The notes: generated by a model not told the origin, from the sequence alone. DNA of 64,000 nucleotides from Arthrobacter sp. EpRS71 (GCF_001512285.1 NZ_LNUV01000006.1:1283273-1347272), one strand, 5' to 3'. Positions 40,528 to 49,768 are shown, numbered from the stretch's first letter. Program-made: numbers and translations.

Positions 40528-41820
40528 ATGTCTACTCGAGCACGAAAAAACCTCGCCGCCAAAGTCGCAGCAGCGGCGGTCGCCGTCGCCATCACCATGA
40601 CCGGCTGTGGCAGCGGATCCCAGCAGGCCTCCTCGGACGGCACCGTCACCCTTCGCTTCAGCTGGTGGGGTTCGGACGTCCGGCACAAGATGACCCAAAA
40701 ACTTATTGACGCTTTTGAAGCGCAGAATCCCACCATCAAAATCAAGGGCGAATACGGCGACTGGTCCGGTTATTGGGACAAACTAGCCACGCAAGTGGCT
40801 TCCCAGGACGCCCCGGACATCATTCAAATGGACGCCGCCTACTTGGGTGAGTACGCCGAACGCGGCGCGCTGCTCGAGCTGAAAGACGTGGACCTCGCCA
40901 AGTTCGACTCAGCAGTGGCAGACGCCGGAAAGGTTGAAGGCAAGCAGTACGCCATAACCGCCGGGGTGAACGCGCAAGTGGTCCTGGCAAATCCCTCGAT
41001 CCTCACAGCCAGCGGTGTCACACTGCCCGATGACAAGACGTGGACCTGGGACGAATACAACAAGACAGCCGCCTCCATTACCGAAGGCAGCAAGAGCGGG
41101 GTTTACGGTTCGGGTGCTGTCAGCGGTGACGCACCCATGAACCTCTGGTTCCGCCAACACGGTAAGTCCCTCTTCACCGCCGACGGCAAATTCGGCTTCG
41201 ACGAGGGCGACTTGACCGGATGGTACGAATACCAGGCAGAGCTCCGTGATTCCAAGGCCGTGCCGCCCGCATCCGTGATGACGGAGGACGCCACGGCCTC
41301 CGTTGACCAGCAAGGATTGGCTACCAATAGGTTCGGACTCGCCTGGTACTGGTCCAATCAACTGAGCGCCCTCACCAAAGCGTCGGGCCAGCCGTTGGAG
41401 ATCCACCGTCCACCGAGCACGGACGGCAGCTCCGCCAGTGCACAGCAGTTCTACAAGTCCTCCCAGTTCTGGTCCGCGAGTTCACGGACCAAGCACCCGG
41501 CCGAGGTGCAGAAATTCATTGACTTCCTCGCCAACAATGTGGAGGCCGGTGAAATCGCCTTGGCCGATCGTGGTATCCCAGGCAACTCGGAGGTCCGGGC
41601 CGCAGTCCTTCCCAAGCTGACGCCGGAGGACGCCGTCACTGCCAAATTCATCGATGAGATCTCCACCGAACTGGGAGATGCCGTGCCCGTTCCCCCGGCG
41701 GGGTCCAGCTCCGCCGTCGAGGCTTTGGGCCGCTATGGCCTGGAAGTCCATTTCAACCGGATGTCACCGCAAGAGGCAGCCAAGAAGGCAATGGACGAAG
41801 CGAAGAGCTCGCTGAGCTAG
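40528..41820 (+). CDS. Carbohydrate ABC transporter solute-binding lipoprotein 3 (orphan)
   Basis: The 430-residue protein has a short signal and the lipobox TMTGC. Its mature sequence runs parallel to SBP 1 (LRFSWWGSDVRHKMTQK and YGDWSGYWDKLATQVASQDA). There are no permease genes beside it, so it is an orphan binding protein that probably delivers to the permeases at 29237-31115. The start is ATG 40528, one codon after a TTG in the same frame; AAGGA lies upstream. It converges on the rhamnosidase gene. Confidence 0.87.
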   Translation: MSTRARKNLAAKVAAAAVAVAITMTGCGSGSQQASSDGTVTLRFSWWGSDVRHKMTQKLIDAFEAQNPTIKIKGEYGDWSGYWDKLATQVASQDAPDIIQMDAAYLGEYAERGALLELKDVDLAKFDSAVADAGKVEGKQYAITAGVNAQVVLANPSILTASGVTLPDDKTWTWDEYNKTAASITEGSKSGVYGSGAVSGDAPMNLWFRQHGKSLFTADGKFGFDEGDLTGWYEYQAELRDSKAVPPASVMTEDATASVDQQGLATNRFGLAWYWSNQLSALTKASGQPLEIHRPPSTDGSSASAQQFYKSSQFWSASSRTKHPAEVQKFIDFLANNVEAGEIALADRGIPGNSEVRAAVLPKLTPEDAVTAKFIDEISTELGDAVPVPPAGSSSAVEALGRYGLEVHFNRMSPQEAAKKAMDEAKSSLS

Positions 41821-41838
41821 CTCCTGATAGGTCCCGCT

Positions 41839-41891
41839 GGATGGCATTTAGTGACAGTTCCGAGCATGAACATCGCCACTAAATGCCGTCC
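41839..41891. repeat. 15-bp inverted repeat at the SBP 3 / GH78 convergent junction
   Basis: GGATGGCATTTAGTG (41839) pairs with CACTAAATGCCGTCC (41877) with one G-T type mismatch and a 23-nt loop. The right arm overlaps the GH78 stop. It is a third palindrome family, at the fifth convergent junction. Confidence 0.75.
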
Positions 41892-44800
41892 CGCGGACCG
41901 AAATACCAGGATCCTGGGCCCACCTCGTGGTTGCCGGCGGGAAGGATCACCTCGGCCTTAACTCCCGGAGGGACCTCGCACTCCAGTTCCATTCCGTCCG
42001 CCGTCCGGCGCCAGGAGACGGAAACAACGCCGCGCTGTGTCGGCACGCTGCCCTGGGCATGCTCCAGCCGGCACACCGGCGGTTGAATCACGACGGCGGA
42101 CGCCCCCGGAGCGGTGACGCGGACTCCGAGGAGGTACTCAAGGATCTCCCGGATCACTGATGCCGACCATGCATGAGACTGGCTGTAGTCGGTGCCCTCA
42201 TCAAGCTCCCAGGCCTCCCACGTGAAGGAGGCTCCGGCGTCGAGTTGGCGGGCCCACCCGGGCTGGCGCGGATCGGTGAGGAGGCTCAAAACATCGTCCA
42301 CCCGACCCTGCGACAGCAGGGCACGGAATAGCCGGTGCACGGTCATGGGACCTTGGCGCATCCCCAACGCTGCGAGTCGCTCGGCATCCTTCGCCGCGTG
42401 TTCAGCGGGCGTGATCCCCAGGGACAACGGGAACGAGGTGGCATGCTGTGAGGCGTTGAGGCTGGGGCGGCCGTCTGAGTACAGTCCGTCCACCATGACG
42501 CCGTTCACCCTGAAACGGGCATTGATCTGTCCAGCCAGGGATGCCGCCGCACCACCGAACCGGGCTGCCTCCCGCTCCAGGCCAGCGGACGCACATAGCC
42601 GGCTGACGACGTCGAGCACTGACCATGACTGGGCGTTGACCGTGGTGCGCGCCGCGCAGTCCATGTCGTAGCCGAAGCGGCCGGGCGCCGGCCAGTCCAC
42701 AATCCCGTGAAGGTAAGGCCCTCCGCCGCCACCCAGATCCGTGACAAGCCCGGCAGTGGGACCGTCCGTGGGAATGTGCCGGAGCACGTAATAGGCGGTG
42801 TCCATGAGCTGGGGGAGGAGCTCGGCCACCAAGGCGTCATCCCCGCTGAGCCGGTGATAATCCTCCACCCACTCGGGCATCATGAGTGAGAAATCCGGGA
42901 TGTCGCGCTTGCCGTCGCCGTTGGGATACACCGCGTTATAGCGCCCACGCTCTTGTGGTGAATCCCAGTAGCGGCGCGCCGACCCTGCGAACTCCCGCAA
43001 CGCCTTGGCCGTGAAGTGACGCTCACCAAACAGGGCCATGGTGGCGTAGGAGATGTTCGCGGCGTCGCCCAGGAACTGGCCTTTCTCGCGGGTTGGTGTG
43101 TCCACGAACTGTTCCTGGACGCCCAGCAAGGCGGAGTCGCGCAGCAGCGTGAAGACCCTGTTCAGCGTGTGATCGGAGCTGTGGAAGCTGCCCTCCGCCG
43201 GGTGATCGGCGTGGATCACCGTTGCGCCCACAGCGCCGAGGTCTGCAATCTCTACGCCAGAGAGCTCCAGATAGCGGAAGCCCAGGTGCACGGCTGCCTC
43301 GTAGCGTTGGGGGCCGTCTACCTGGGTGTAGGGGAAGGACATGTCCGTGTTCTGGCTGGGTGACTTTCCAGAGTCCACCCGGCCGTCGGCCCTGAGGTTG
43401 TACCCTGCCCGGAGCATCACGGTCCGCCCGTGCTCACCACGGAGAAATTCCACGACCGGGCGCCCGGGGATCACTGTGCCGAAGTCTGCCACCGGGGTCC
43501 TATCTTCCGCAGTGAGAAAGTCGACGGCGGACGTGAAGCTGCGTGCGACGCCCGCGTGGTTGGGCATCAGGCGTGGGAAGTCGGGGACCGGGTGGGTTCC
43601 AAGGGAGACTGCCGGGTGCCATTGCTGTGGTTCCGGCCAGGCCGTCGCATCGAAATGCTCGATGGGATCGCCCTCATCGTTCCGGTATCCGCCCTGTCGG
43701 TAAGGACCTTCGGCCACCAGCCACCCAGGTCCGGAGCCGAACACGTCCCGGGTGCCGTCGTCGTACTCCACCGTCAGCTGGGCCAGAAGGCCCGGGCGGC
43801 CCGCGGCGCGGCCCTGGCCGGGTCCATACCAATGGGCGACGGCGGTCAAGGTGGCGGTGTCGCTGCTCTGCAAGGCTTCAGTGACATCGGCGGCGTTGTA
43901 GAACTGTTCGCCCGGATAGCCGAAATTGGTGGTCTCCAGGCACGGGCTCCCGTTGATGGAGAACGCGGCGTGATGGCTGGCAGCGGCGTACAGGCGGGCA
44001 CGGACTACCGTGCGCTCGAGCTTGATGGTGGTCTTAGCAAGGGTCCACTCGTCCGGCTGCCGGAGGGGAGTGGTGGTGCTCCAGCCGGTAAGGGAGTCCG
44101 GTTTGGTGACGTCGGTTTCCAGCAGGGTGGTCCCGCCACTCTGGACGCTGATCGACAGGTACTCGGCCTGGCTGCGGGGCCCTTGGTGGAAGGCGATGCC
44201 GCTGATGCCGGTGACGGGGACTGTGGTGTCCAGGACCACGTCACCGTCGATGGTGACTGTGATGCGTTCCCCGTCGTCCGCGATGACCAGATCCTGCCAG
44301 CCGTCCTCCGGAAACGCCCCGGCACGGGAAACACCGGTTGCCCCGAAAGCCGGTGTCTCAGCCAACGGCTCCGTATGCGGTGCCGACATTGCGCCGATCT
44401 GCCAGCCGGGGGCCGGGCGCAGGAGCGCTGACCGGTTCGGTTTGATCTCCAGGAGCACCCCGGATCCAGGCCCGTCGCTGCGAAGGAGTATCCCGGCAGT
44501 CCCAAGGCGCTGGCGGAACCGTGCGGTGATCACCGTGCTCCCGTTGGCTGCAACCGGCCACGGAATATACGGCGAGCCGCTCACGCGCAGGTGGCCGTCC
44601 ACCTGTTCCAGGGGTGCGCGTCCACCGGGCTTGCGGTGAATCCACTCGGCGTTCCAGCCGGCCGCGCCCGGCAGGACTGTGCTGGCGAGGCCGGTGCTGA
44701 AGCGGGCCGGTTTGCTGGGCTCGCCAGTGATTCCGGCCGCATCCGTGAGCTGCACAGTCCACTGATAGTCAGTGTCCGGGGTCAGGTCCGGGCCTGTGTA

Positions 44801-45037
44801 GGGACGGTGGTGCTGCTGCTCTGTGACAACGGTGCCCGAGTCCCATACGTCCTTACCGTCGCGGTCCAGCACCCTGAGGCGATAGGCACTTTGGAACGAT
44901 TGCCCTGCGCTCGCAGAGGTTCCAGCATCCAGCAACCAGCCGAAAACCGGCGCGGCCGGAGCCGTCAAGCACCGCGCGGATCCCTCCACCGTGAGGTTGG
45001 TGGCCATGAGTGGGGTTGCCGCGGCGTCTGTGCTCAT
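41879..45037 (-). CDS. GH78 alpha-L-rhamnosidase
   Basis: The 1052-residue protein has N-terminal beta-sandwich domains and a large (alpha/alpha)6 barrel. Catalytic-region motifs are seen in YNAVYPNGDGKRDIPDFSLM (general acid region) and DYSQSHAWSASVI near the C-terminus. It is without a signal peptide, so it works in the cytoplasm on imported rhamnosides such as rhamnogalacturonan fragments or flavonoid glycosides. The ATG at 45037 overlaps the Gfo-DUF6807 stop by 4 nt; the longer frame lies inside that gene. It is the second gene of the operon. Confidence 0.88.
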   Translation of the reverse strand: MSTDAAATPLMATNLTVEGSARCLTAPAAPVFGWLLDAGTSASAGQSFQSAYRLRVLDRDGKDVWDSGTVVTEQQHHRPYTGPDLTPDTDYQWTVQLTDAAGITGEPSKPARFSTGLASTVLPGAAGWNAEWIHRKPGGRAPLEQVDGHLRVSGSPYIPWPVAANGSTVITARFRQRLGTAGILLRSDGPGSGVLLEIKPNRSALLRPAPGWQIGAMSAPHTEPLAETPAFGATGVSRAGAFPEDGWQDLVIADDGERITVTIDGDVVLDTTVPVTGISGIAFHQGPRSQAEYLSISVQSGGTTLLETDVTKPDSLTGWSTTTPLRQPDEWTLAKTTIKLERTVVRARLYAAASHHAAFSINGSPCLETTNFGYPGEQFYNAADVTEALQSSDTATLTAVAHWYGPGQGRAAGRPGLLAQLTVEYDDGTRDVFGSGPGWLVAEGPYRQGGYRNDEGDPIEHFDATAWPEPQQWHPAVSLGTHPVPDFPRLMPNHAGVARSFTSAVDFLTAEDRTPVADFGTVIPGRPVVEFLRGEHGRTVMLRAGYNLRADGRVDSGKSPSQNTDMSFPYTQVDGPQRYEAAVHLGFRYLELSGVEIADLGAVGATVIHADHPAEGSFHSSDHTLNRVFTLLRDSALLGVQEQFVDTPTREKGQFLGDAANISYATMALFGERHFTAKALREFAGSARRYWDSPQERGRYNAVYPNGDGKRDIPDFSLMMPEWVEDYHRLSGDDALVAELLPQLMDTAYYVLRHIPTDGPTAGLVTDLGGGGGPYLHGIVDWPAPGRFGYDMDCAARTTVNAQSWSVLDVVSRLCASAGLEREAARFGGAAASLAGQINARFRVNGVMVDGLYSDGRPSLNASQHATSFPLSLGITPAEHAAKDAERLAALGMRQGPMTVHRLFRALLSQGRVDDVLSLLTDPRQPGWARQLDAGASFTWEAWELDEGTDYSQSHAWSASVIREILEYLLGVRVTAPGASAVVIQPPVCRLEHAQGSVPTQRGVVSVSWRRTADGMELECEVPPGVKAEVILPAGNHEVGPGSWYFGPRDGI

Positions 45038-47097
45038 CGCCCTGAAACCAAACCCTCGATCTCCGCCGCGCCCAGGATTCCATCGCTGATCCACACCGTG
45101 GTGGTCCGGGTGAGGGACTCGCCTTCCGCCACTTCCACTGCAGTGTCCCACGCCAGTGCGGAACCCACGGCGGGGTAATCACTGCACCGCACGAACCAAG
45201 GGTCCGCAGACTCGGCAGGTGCGCCAAACACCAGAGTGGCAGGGCCGCCGTCGAACTCTCCTGTCCAGGCGAGCCACGGCGTGACGGAGCCATGGACGGA
45301 CGGCTCGCCCTCGGCTGTGGAGGAGAAGACACGAGGGGAGGCATTGACAGGGAGGCGCCAGAAGAAGCCGCCGTAGCCGCTGCCGGTGGCACCGTGTGAA
45401 CCGGGGCTGCCCAGTGAAACATCCACGACGGCGGTGAGCCGGGTCTGGACGTCGAGTCGCCAAGTGCGTTTGTCCAGGACTGTGCGGCTCAGGGAGCGGC
45501 TTTCCTTCAGGACCAGCCCGCCGTCGGCCGCGAACCAGGTGAGGTCAAGCATGGTGTGGTCTTTTTCCCGGGAGATGCTTGCCGTTTCGATCCTGCCGTG
45601 GTCCTTCACATCCACGTACTTACCCGCTGCCCGGCGGTAGCTGCGGCCGCCCCAGAAATTGCTGCCGTTGACGTCCTGCAGGGCGAACCCTGCGCCGAGG
45701 TGCCAGACGTGATCCGAGGGCAAGTGGTCCGTGACCACTATCCCGGCAGGGGTGGTCACCGGGTGCAAGTACGGCCTGGGGGAGAGAGCCGGCTCGAGGT
45801 GGCTGCCACTGCGGAGGACCGTGGTGGCGTTGGTGGAGGCGGCAGCGTCTGCCCCAGGGGTGTAGAGAGCTTCGGCACCTCCGGTGATGGGCCGAGCCCA
45901 GGGAAGTCCCAGCTCGGAGAACGTGGCGTGGGCGCCGGTGGCACGTTCCAGGATGTCCTCAATGTTCGGAATAACAGCGTGGGCTTGCTCGCCTGTTCCC
46001 ACCCAGTTCACGCATTCCGACGGAATCAGCGCAGGTGCCTCCGCTGTTCTGATGGCTTCCAGGACCCGCATGAAGGCGCCGGCGTCATCGAGCGGGCTCA
46101 GCAGCGGCGTGCCTTCGGACAGGTGCTGAAGGAGGTTTTCGGTGAGGTCGTCGCGCCCGAAAGTGTGGGTGGTTTCGCCGGCTTCGGTACGGACGGTCAC
46201 GCGGTCCTCCGTGTAGTGGAAAACCGCCGTGCCTTCAGTGCCGTGGAGCGTCACGTATGGCTCCACGGATTCGGTGGCGCACAGGGTGAGCGCGCACGTG
46301 ATGGGCAGGCCGTTGATGGTGCGCAGGCGGATCACTGAGGTGTCGTCGGCTTCGATGTCGTTGGCCCGGTAGAGGTCTGTTTCCACGGTGGCGAGATCCT
46401 CGGCAGCCCGTGCTCCGGCGATGCGGAGCGCCGTGGCAATCGCGTGGGCCAGCGGGTTGGTGGCGACGCCATCCACCACATCCACGCCATCGAGGCTGCG
46501 CTTGCCTGCCCATCGGGACCGCTTGTAATAGGCCCGGTCCCGGACCCAGCGGCCCGTAGCTGAGATCCCCTTCAAGGTGCCGATGCCCGGCAACTCTTCG
46601 GAGGCCTGCCCGCTGGCCAGCTTTTCCAGTGCTGCCAGCGCACGGGAACCGAGACTCTGGAAACCGATCTGGACAGTGCGGCCAGACGTGGCCGCCGCTT
46701 CCTGGAGGCGGAGGAAGTCGCTCATGGAGGCCACGGGTGGCTTCTCCAGATAGAGATCCGCCTTGGAAGCGAGCGCAGACAGGGCCAGAGGGGCATGGGT
46801 CTGAATGGGAGTAGCCACGATGATGACATCCGGCTGGTGGTCTCCGGCCAGAAGCTCATCAAGGTTTGAGTGGACAGCTGTGCTTTCCGGCAGATCTCCG
46901 GGGGCCGGCGGATTCGGATCGGCCACCGCAATCAGGTCCACCATGCCCGTGGCGCTGAGACGATCGAGGTTGCGGAGGTGGTGCGTGCCGAAACCGTGGA
47001 CTCCCACCAGGGCGATCCTGGCCGGAGCAGTAGTGTTTGCCGCACCGTCGCCGAGGCGCGTCGGACTACTGGTGGACTCTGTGGAAGCGGTGTCCAT
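45034..47097 (-). CDS. Gfo/Idh/MocA oxidoreductase fused to a DUF6807 (PmoA-like) domain, copy 2
   Basis: The 687-residue fusion has the same order as 25506-27605: Rossmann start RIALVGVHGFGTHHLRNL, EKP motif (YLEKPPVAS), catalytic segment DVVDGVATNPLAHAI, and DUF6807 with PYLHPV, DHLPSDHVWHLGAG and the FWGG motif. The ATG at 47097 has AGGAGAGCC upstream, deciding the start. It is the first gene of an operon with GH78, coupled by ATGA, which suggests joint action on rhamnosides. A degenerate LacI-type operator lies upstream. Confidence 0.85.
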   Translation of the reverse strand: MDTASTESTSSPTRLGDGAANTTAPARIALVGVHGFGTHHLRNLDRLSATGMVDLIAVADPNPPAPGDLPESTAVHSNLDELLAGDHQPDVIIVATPIQTHAPLALSALASKADLYLEKPPVASMSDFLRLQEAAATSGRTVQIGFQSLGSRALAALEKLASGQASEELPGIGTLKGISATGRWVRDRAYYKRSRWAGKRSLDGVDVVDGVATNPLAHAIATALRIAGARAAEDLATVETDLYRANDIEADDTSVIRLRTINGLPITCALTLCATESVEPYVTLHGTEGTAVFHYTEDRVTVRTEAGETTHTFGRDDLTENLLQHLSEGTPLLSPLDDAGAFMRVLEAIRTAEAPALIPSECVNWVGTGEQAHAVIPNIEDILERATGAHATFSELGLPWARPITGGAEALYTPGADAAASTNATTVLRSGSHLEPALSPRPYLHPVTTPAGIVVTDHLPSDHVWHLGAGFALQDVNGSNFWGGRSYRRAAGKYVDVKDHGRIETASISREKDHTMLDLTWFAADGGLVLKESRSLSRTVLDKRTWRLDVQTRLTAVVDVSLGSPGSHGATGSGYGGFFWRLPVNASPRVFSSTAEGEPSVHGSVTPWLAWTGEFDGGPATLVFGAPAESADPWFVRCSDYPAVGSALAWDTAVEVAEGESLTRTTTVWISDGILGAAEIEGLVSGR

Positions 47098-47189
47098 GGC
47101 TCTCCTAAAGCTGGCGCGGCAACGATGGCGCGTGACGCCGTCGTCCGGGTATTCACAAAAGTGTTCGAGCGGGTTTAGGCTACACCTCA

Positions 47190-47201
47190 GCAAGCGCTTT
47201 C
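47190..47201. promoter_or_regulatory. LacI-type operator 8 (degenerate)
   Basis: GCAAGCGCTTTC differs from the core at the left half. It is 93 nt before the Gfo-DUF6807 copy 2 start and 164 nt before the CE7 esterase start. Confidence 0.4.
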
Positions 47202-47364
47202 CCGTGATCGATTGTGTCTAGTTTAGCTCTAAGCCTGCCAAAATGTAACGATTCAAGATCAGTGCCGATCGAGACTGCCATGACGTAGGATGTCCTCTGG
47301 TTGACCGTAGTAGTCTCGGCTCATCTGAACCCGCCAGTCAGACCCACCTGAACCGGAATGGACC

Positions 47365-48384
47365 ATGCCCCTCTTTGACCTTCCCCTTGACCAGCTCCGC
47401 ACCTACTCCTCAACTGCAGTAGCTCCGGCCGACTTCGAAGACTTCTGGGACCGCACCATCGCAGAGACGCGCGGGCTCCCGCTCAATGCCGTGTTTGAGC
47501 CCGTGGACAACCACCTCAGCGTGATCAACACCTTCGATGTGACCTTCTCCGGATTCGGGGGAGACCGCATTAAGGGCTGGCTGCACCTACCCGCGCAGCT
47601 AGGACCCGGCGAGCAGCTTCCCGTGGTGGTGGAGTACATCGGCTACTCCGGCGGGCGGGGCCTGGTCAACCAGAACACCCGTTGGGCGCAGGCCGGTTAC
47701 GCGCACTTCATCATGGACACGCGCGGGCAAGGCTACGGCGGGGTATCCGGCGACACCCCGGATCCGCATCCCTCGGCCGGTGGCAACAACTATGCGGGCC
47801 TCATGACCCGGGGTGCCGACCACCAGGACAACTACTACTTCCGCCGTGTTTACGTGGACGCCTTCCGTGCGGTGGAAGCGGCACAAAGCCATGCCGCCGT
47901 CGACCCTTCACGGGTGATCCTCACCGGCGTGAGCCAAGGTGGCGGCATCACTGTTGCTGCTGCCGGCCTGGTGGCTGGACGCCTGGACGGCGTTGTTGCT
48001 GCCATGCCGGATGTTCCCTTCCTGCAGGACTTCCCGCGCGCCATCGACATCACCCCGCGCGGCCCCTACCCGGAAGTTGCGTCCTTCCTGGGGCGGCACC
48101 GGGATAAGTACGAGCCCATGCTGGCTGTGCTCAACTACTTCGACGGAGTCCATCTAGGCCGTGCAGCAACCGTCCCGGCTCTGTTCTCCGCCGCACAAAT
48201 GGACGACATCTGCCCGCCATCAACGGTGTTCGCGAGCTACAACAATTACGGAACCGGCTCGCGGGAGCAGGGCAGGGCGCCCGAGAAAGACATAGAGGTC
48301 TACCGTTTCAACAACCACGAAGGCGGTCAGGAACACCACTGGATCAAGCAGTTGCAGTTCCTCCGCAAACTGCTGTCATCTTGA
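47365..48384 (+). CDS. Acetylxylan esterase / cephalosporin-C deacetylase-like (CE7)
   Basis: The 339-residue protein is of the CE7 family: it starts MPLFDLPLDQLRTYSS, has the family segment FIMDTRGQGYG and the serine nucleophile in TGVSQGGG at about residue 190; the acid/base partners are in AAQMDDICPPST and the C-terminal NNHEGGQEHHW. It removes acetyl groups from imported xylo- or rhamno-oligosaccharides in the cytoplasm. It is divergent from the Gfo-DUF6807 / GH78 operon, with which it probably acts. Confidence 0.92.
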   Translation: MPLFDLPLDQLRTYSSTAVAPADFEDFWDRTIAETRGLPLNAVFEPVDNHLSVINTFDVTFSGFGGDRIKGWLHLPAQLGPGEQLPVVVEYIGYSGGRGLVNQNTRWAQAGYAHFIMDTRGQGYGGVSGDTPDPHPSAGGNNYAGLMTRGADHQDNYYFRRVYVDAFRAVEAAQSHAAVDPSRVILTGVSQGGGITVAAAGLVAGRLDGVVAAMPDVPFLQDFPRAIDITPRGPYPEVASFLGRHRDKYEPMLAVLNYFDGVHLGRAATVPALFSAAQMDDICPPSTVFASYNNYGTGSREQGRAPEKDIEVYRFNNHEGGQEHHWIKQLQFLRKLLSS

Positions 48385-48394
48385 TGGACGCGAT

Positions 48395-48424
48395 TTGCCC
48401 GTGGTCAAGAACCGCGGTTATGGT
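48395..48424 (+). promoter_or_regulatory. Promoter of the aromatic leader peptide
   Basis: TTGCCC (48395-48400), 18 bp, TATGGT (48419-48424), then 6 nt to the leader ATG at 48431. The mRNA should start at or next to the leader's start codon. Confidence 0.6.
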
Positions 48425-48430
48425 GTGGCT

Positions 48431-48490
48431 ATGACAAACCGTTGGTATGCGTATTTTTCGTTGGCTCTGGAGGGGCCCGCGTCTAACTGA
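48431..48490 (+). CDS. Aromatic-amino-acid leader peptide before DAHP synthase
   Basis: A 19-residue ORF, MTNRWYAYFSLALEGPASN, contains W, Y, Y and F within five residues, which is the pattern of a ribosome-mediated attenuator that senses aminoacyl-tRNA(Trp/Tyr/Phe). The start is leaderless (TATGGT box 6 nt upstream). It ends 114 nt before the DAHP synthase gene, and inverted repeats lie between. A comparable leader (aroR) before DAHP synthase in Corynebacterium is, as I recall, described. Confidence 0.65.
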   Translation: MTNRWYAYFSLALEGPASN

Positions 48491-48542
48491 CACGCATCCA
48501 ACTTTCCTTCAGAGCCAACAGGGCAGAGATCATTCTCTGCCC
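48461..48542 (+). promoter_or_regulatory. Attenuator-like hairpins after the leader peptide
   Basis: Segment 1 TTGGCTCTG (48461-48469) pairs with CAGAGCCAA (48510-48518). A second stem, GGGCAGAGA and TCTCTGCCC (48521-48529 and 48534-48542), has a 4-nt loop. A ribosome stalled on the W-Y-A-Y-F codons would mask segment 1. No T-run follows the second stem, so the exact mechanism (termination or masking of translation) is unclear. Confidence 0.5.
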
Positions 48543-48604
48543 TTCGCCATATCCGGCGGGTTCTGAAAAGGGGCCCGCTCCGCATCCCGGACAGGACCCA
48601 GAAA

Positions 48605-49741
48605 ATGACCAGCATCTCCGCAGAACCCGCACCGCTCCACCCTGCTGATTCCACCCAGCCCGCCACCTCCAACCTGCGGGTGGCCCGCTTCGAGCCGCTT
48701 CCGGCCCCGCAGGCCCTCATCGCGGAGTTGCCGCTGGACGGCCGCTCGGCTGCCGTCGTCGACCGTGGCCGCGATCAGGTCCGCGCCATCATGGACGGCG
48801 TGGACGATCGCCTGCTGGTGATCGTGGGCCCGTGTTCCATCCACGATCCCAAAGCCGGCCTCGAATACGCCCGACGGTTGGTCAGCCAGGCGGAGAAGCA
48901 CAAGGAAGACCTGCTGATCGTCATGCGGACCTACTTCGAGAAGCCCCGCACCACCGTCGGCTGGAAGGGCCTCATCAACGATCCCCACCTGGATGGCAGC
49001 CACGACATCGCCGCCGGACTGCGCGCCGCCCGCGGATTCCTGAAGCAGGTCACCGCCCTGGGCCTGCCCACCGCCACCGAATTCCTGGAGCCCATCAGCC
49101 CGCAGTACATGGCGGACCTCGTCTCCTGGGGTGCCATCGGTGCCCGCACCACCGAAAGCCAGATTCACCGCCAGCTGGCGTCCGGGCTGTCCATGCCTAT
49201 CGGCTTCAAGAACGGCACCGACGGCGACCTGCAGGTGGCCATCGATGCGTGCGGCGCTTCTGCCGCTGAGCAGGCCTTCCTGGGGATCGACGACGACGGC
49301 CGCGCGGCTTTGGTGGCGACGTCCGGCAACCCCGACACCCACGTGATCCTCCGCGGTGGACGCAAAGGCCCCAACTACTCTGCCGACGACGTCGCAGCCG
49401 CCTCGGCCAAGCTAGCAGCCAAGGGACTGAACCCGCGCCTTATTGTGGACGCAAGCCACGCCAACAGTGGCAAGAGCCATCACCGCCAGGCCGAGGTTGC
49501 ACTGGAAATCGGTGCGCAGCTCGAAGCAGGGGAGACCTCGCCGATTGCCGGGGTCATGCTGGAAAGCTTCTTGGTAGGCGGCGCGCAGAACCTGGATGTG
49601 GCTGCTCAGCTCGCGGGAACGCAGGAGCTCGTCTACGGCCAGAGCGTCACCGATGCCTGCATGGAGTGGGATGTTACGGCGTCTGTCCTCGAGCAGCTCG
49701 CTGCTTCGGCCCGCAAGCGCAGGGCGGTGGTTGCGGCTTAG
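48605..49741 (+). CDS. aroG: 3-Deoxy-D-arabino-heptulosonate-7-phosphate (DAHP) synthase, class I
   Basis: The 378-residue enzyme joins phosphoenolpyruvate and erythrose 4-phosphate, the first step to aromatic amino acids. It is of the AroF/G/H type: LLVIVGPCSIHDPKAGLEYA, then MRTYFEKPRTTVGWKGLINDP, GAIGARTTESQIHRQLASG and VDASHANSGK. Cys in GPCSIHD, His and Glu residues in the last third are metal ligands. It follows a leader peptide and hairpins, so feedback probably combines attenuation and enzyme inhibition. The ATG at 48605 lies behind AGGA. Confidence 0.93.
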   Translation: MTSISAEPAPLHPADSTQPATSNLRVARFEPLPAPQALIAELPLDGRSAAVVDRGRDQVRAIMDGVDDRLLVIVGPCSIHDPKAGLEYARRLVSQAEKHKEDLLIVMRTYFEKPRTTVGWKGLINDPHLDGSHDIAAGLRAARGFLKQVTALGLPTATEFLEPISPQYMADLVSWGAIGARTTESQIHRQLASGLSMPIGFKNGTDGDLQVAIDACGASAAEQAFLGIDDDGRAALVATSGNPDTHVILRGGRKGPNYSADDVAAASAKLAAKGLNPRLIVDASHANSGKSHHRQAEVALEIGAQLEAGETSPIAGVMLESFLVGGAQNLDVAAQLAGTQELVYGQSVTDACMEWDVTASVLEQLAASARKRRAVVAA

Positions 49742-49768
49742 GGCCGGGTGGGCTGTGGCCCGATACGG

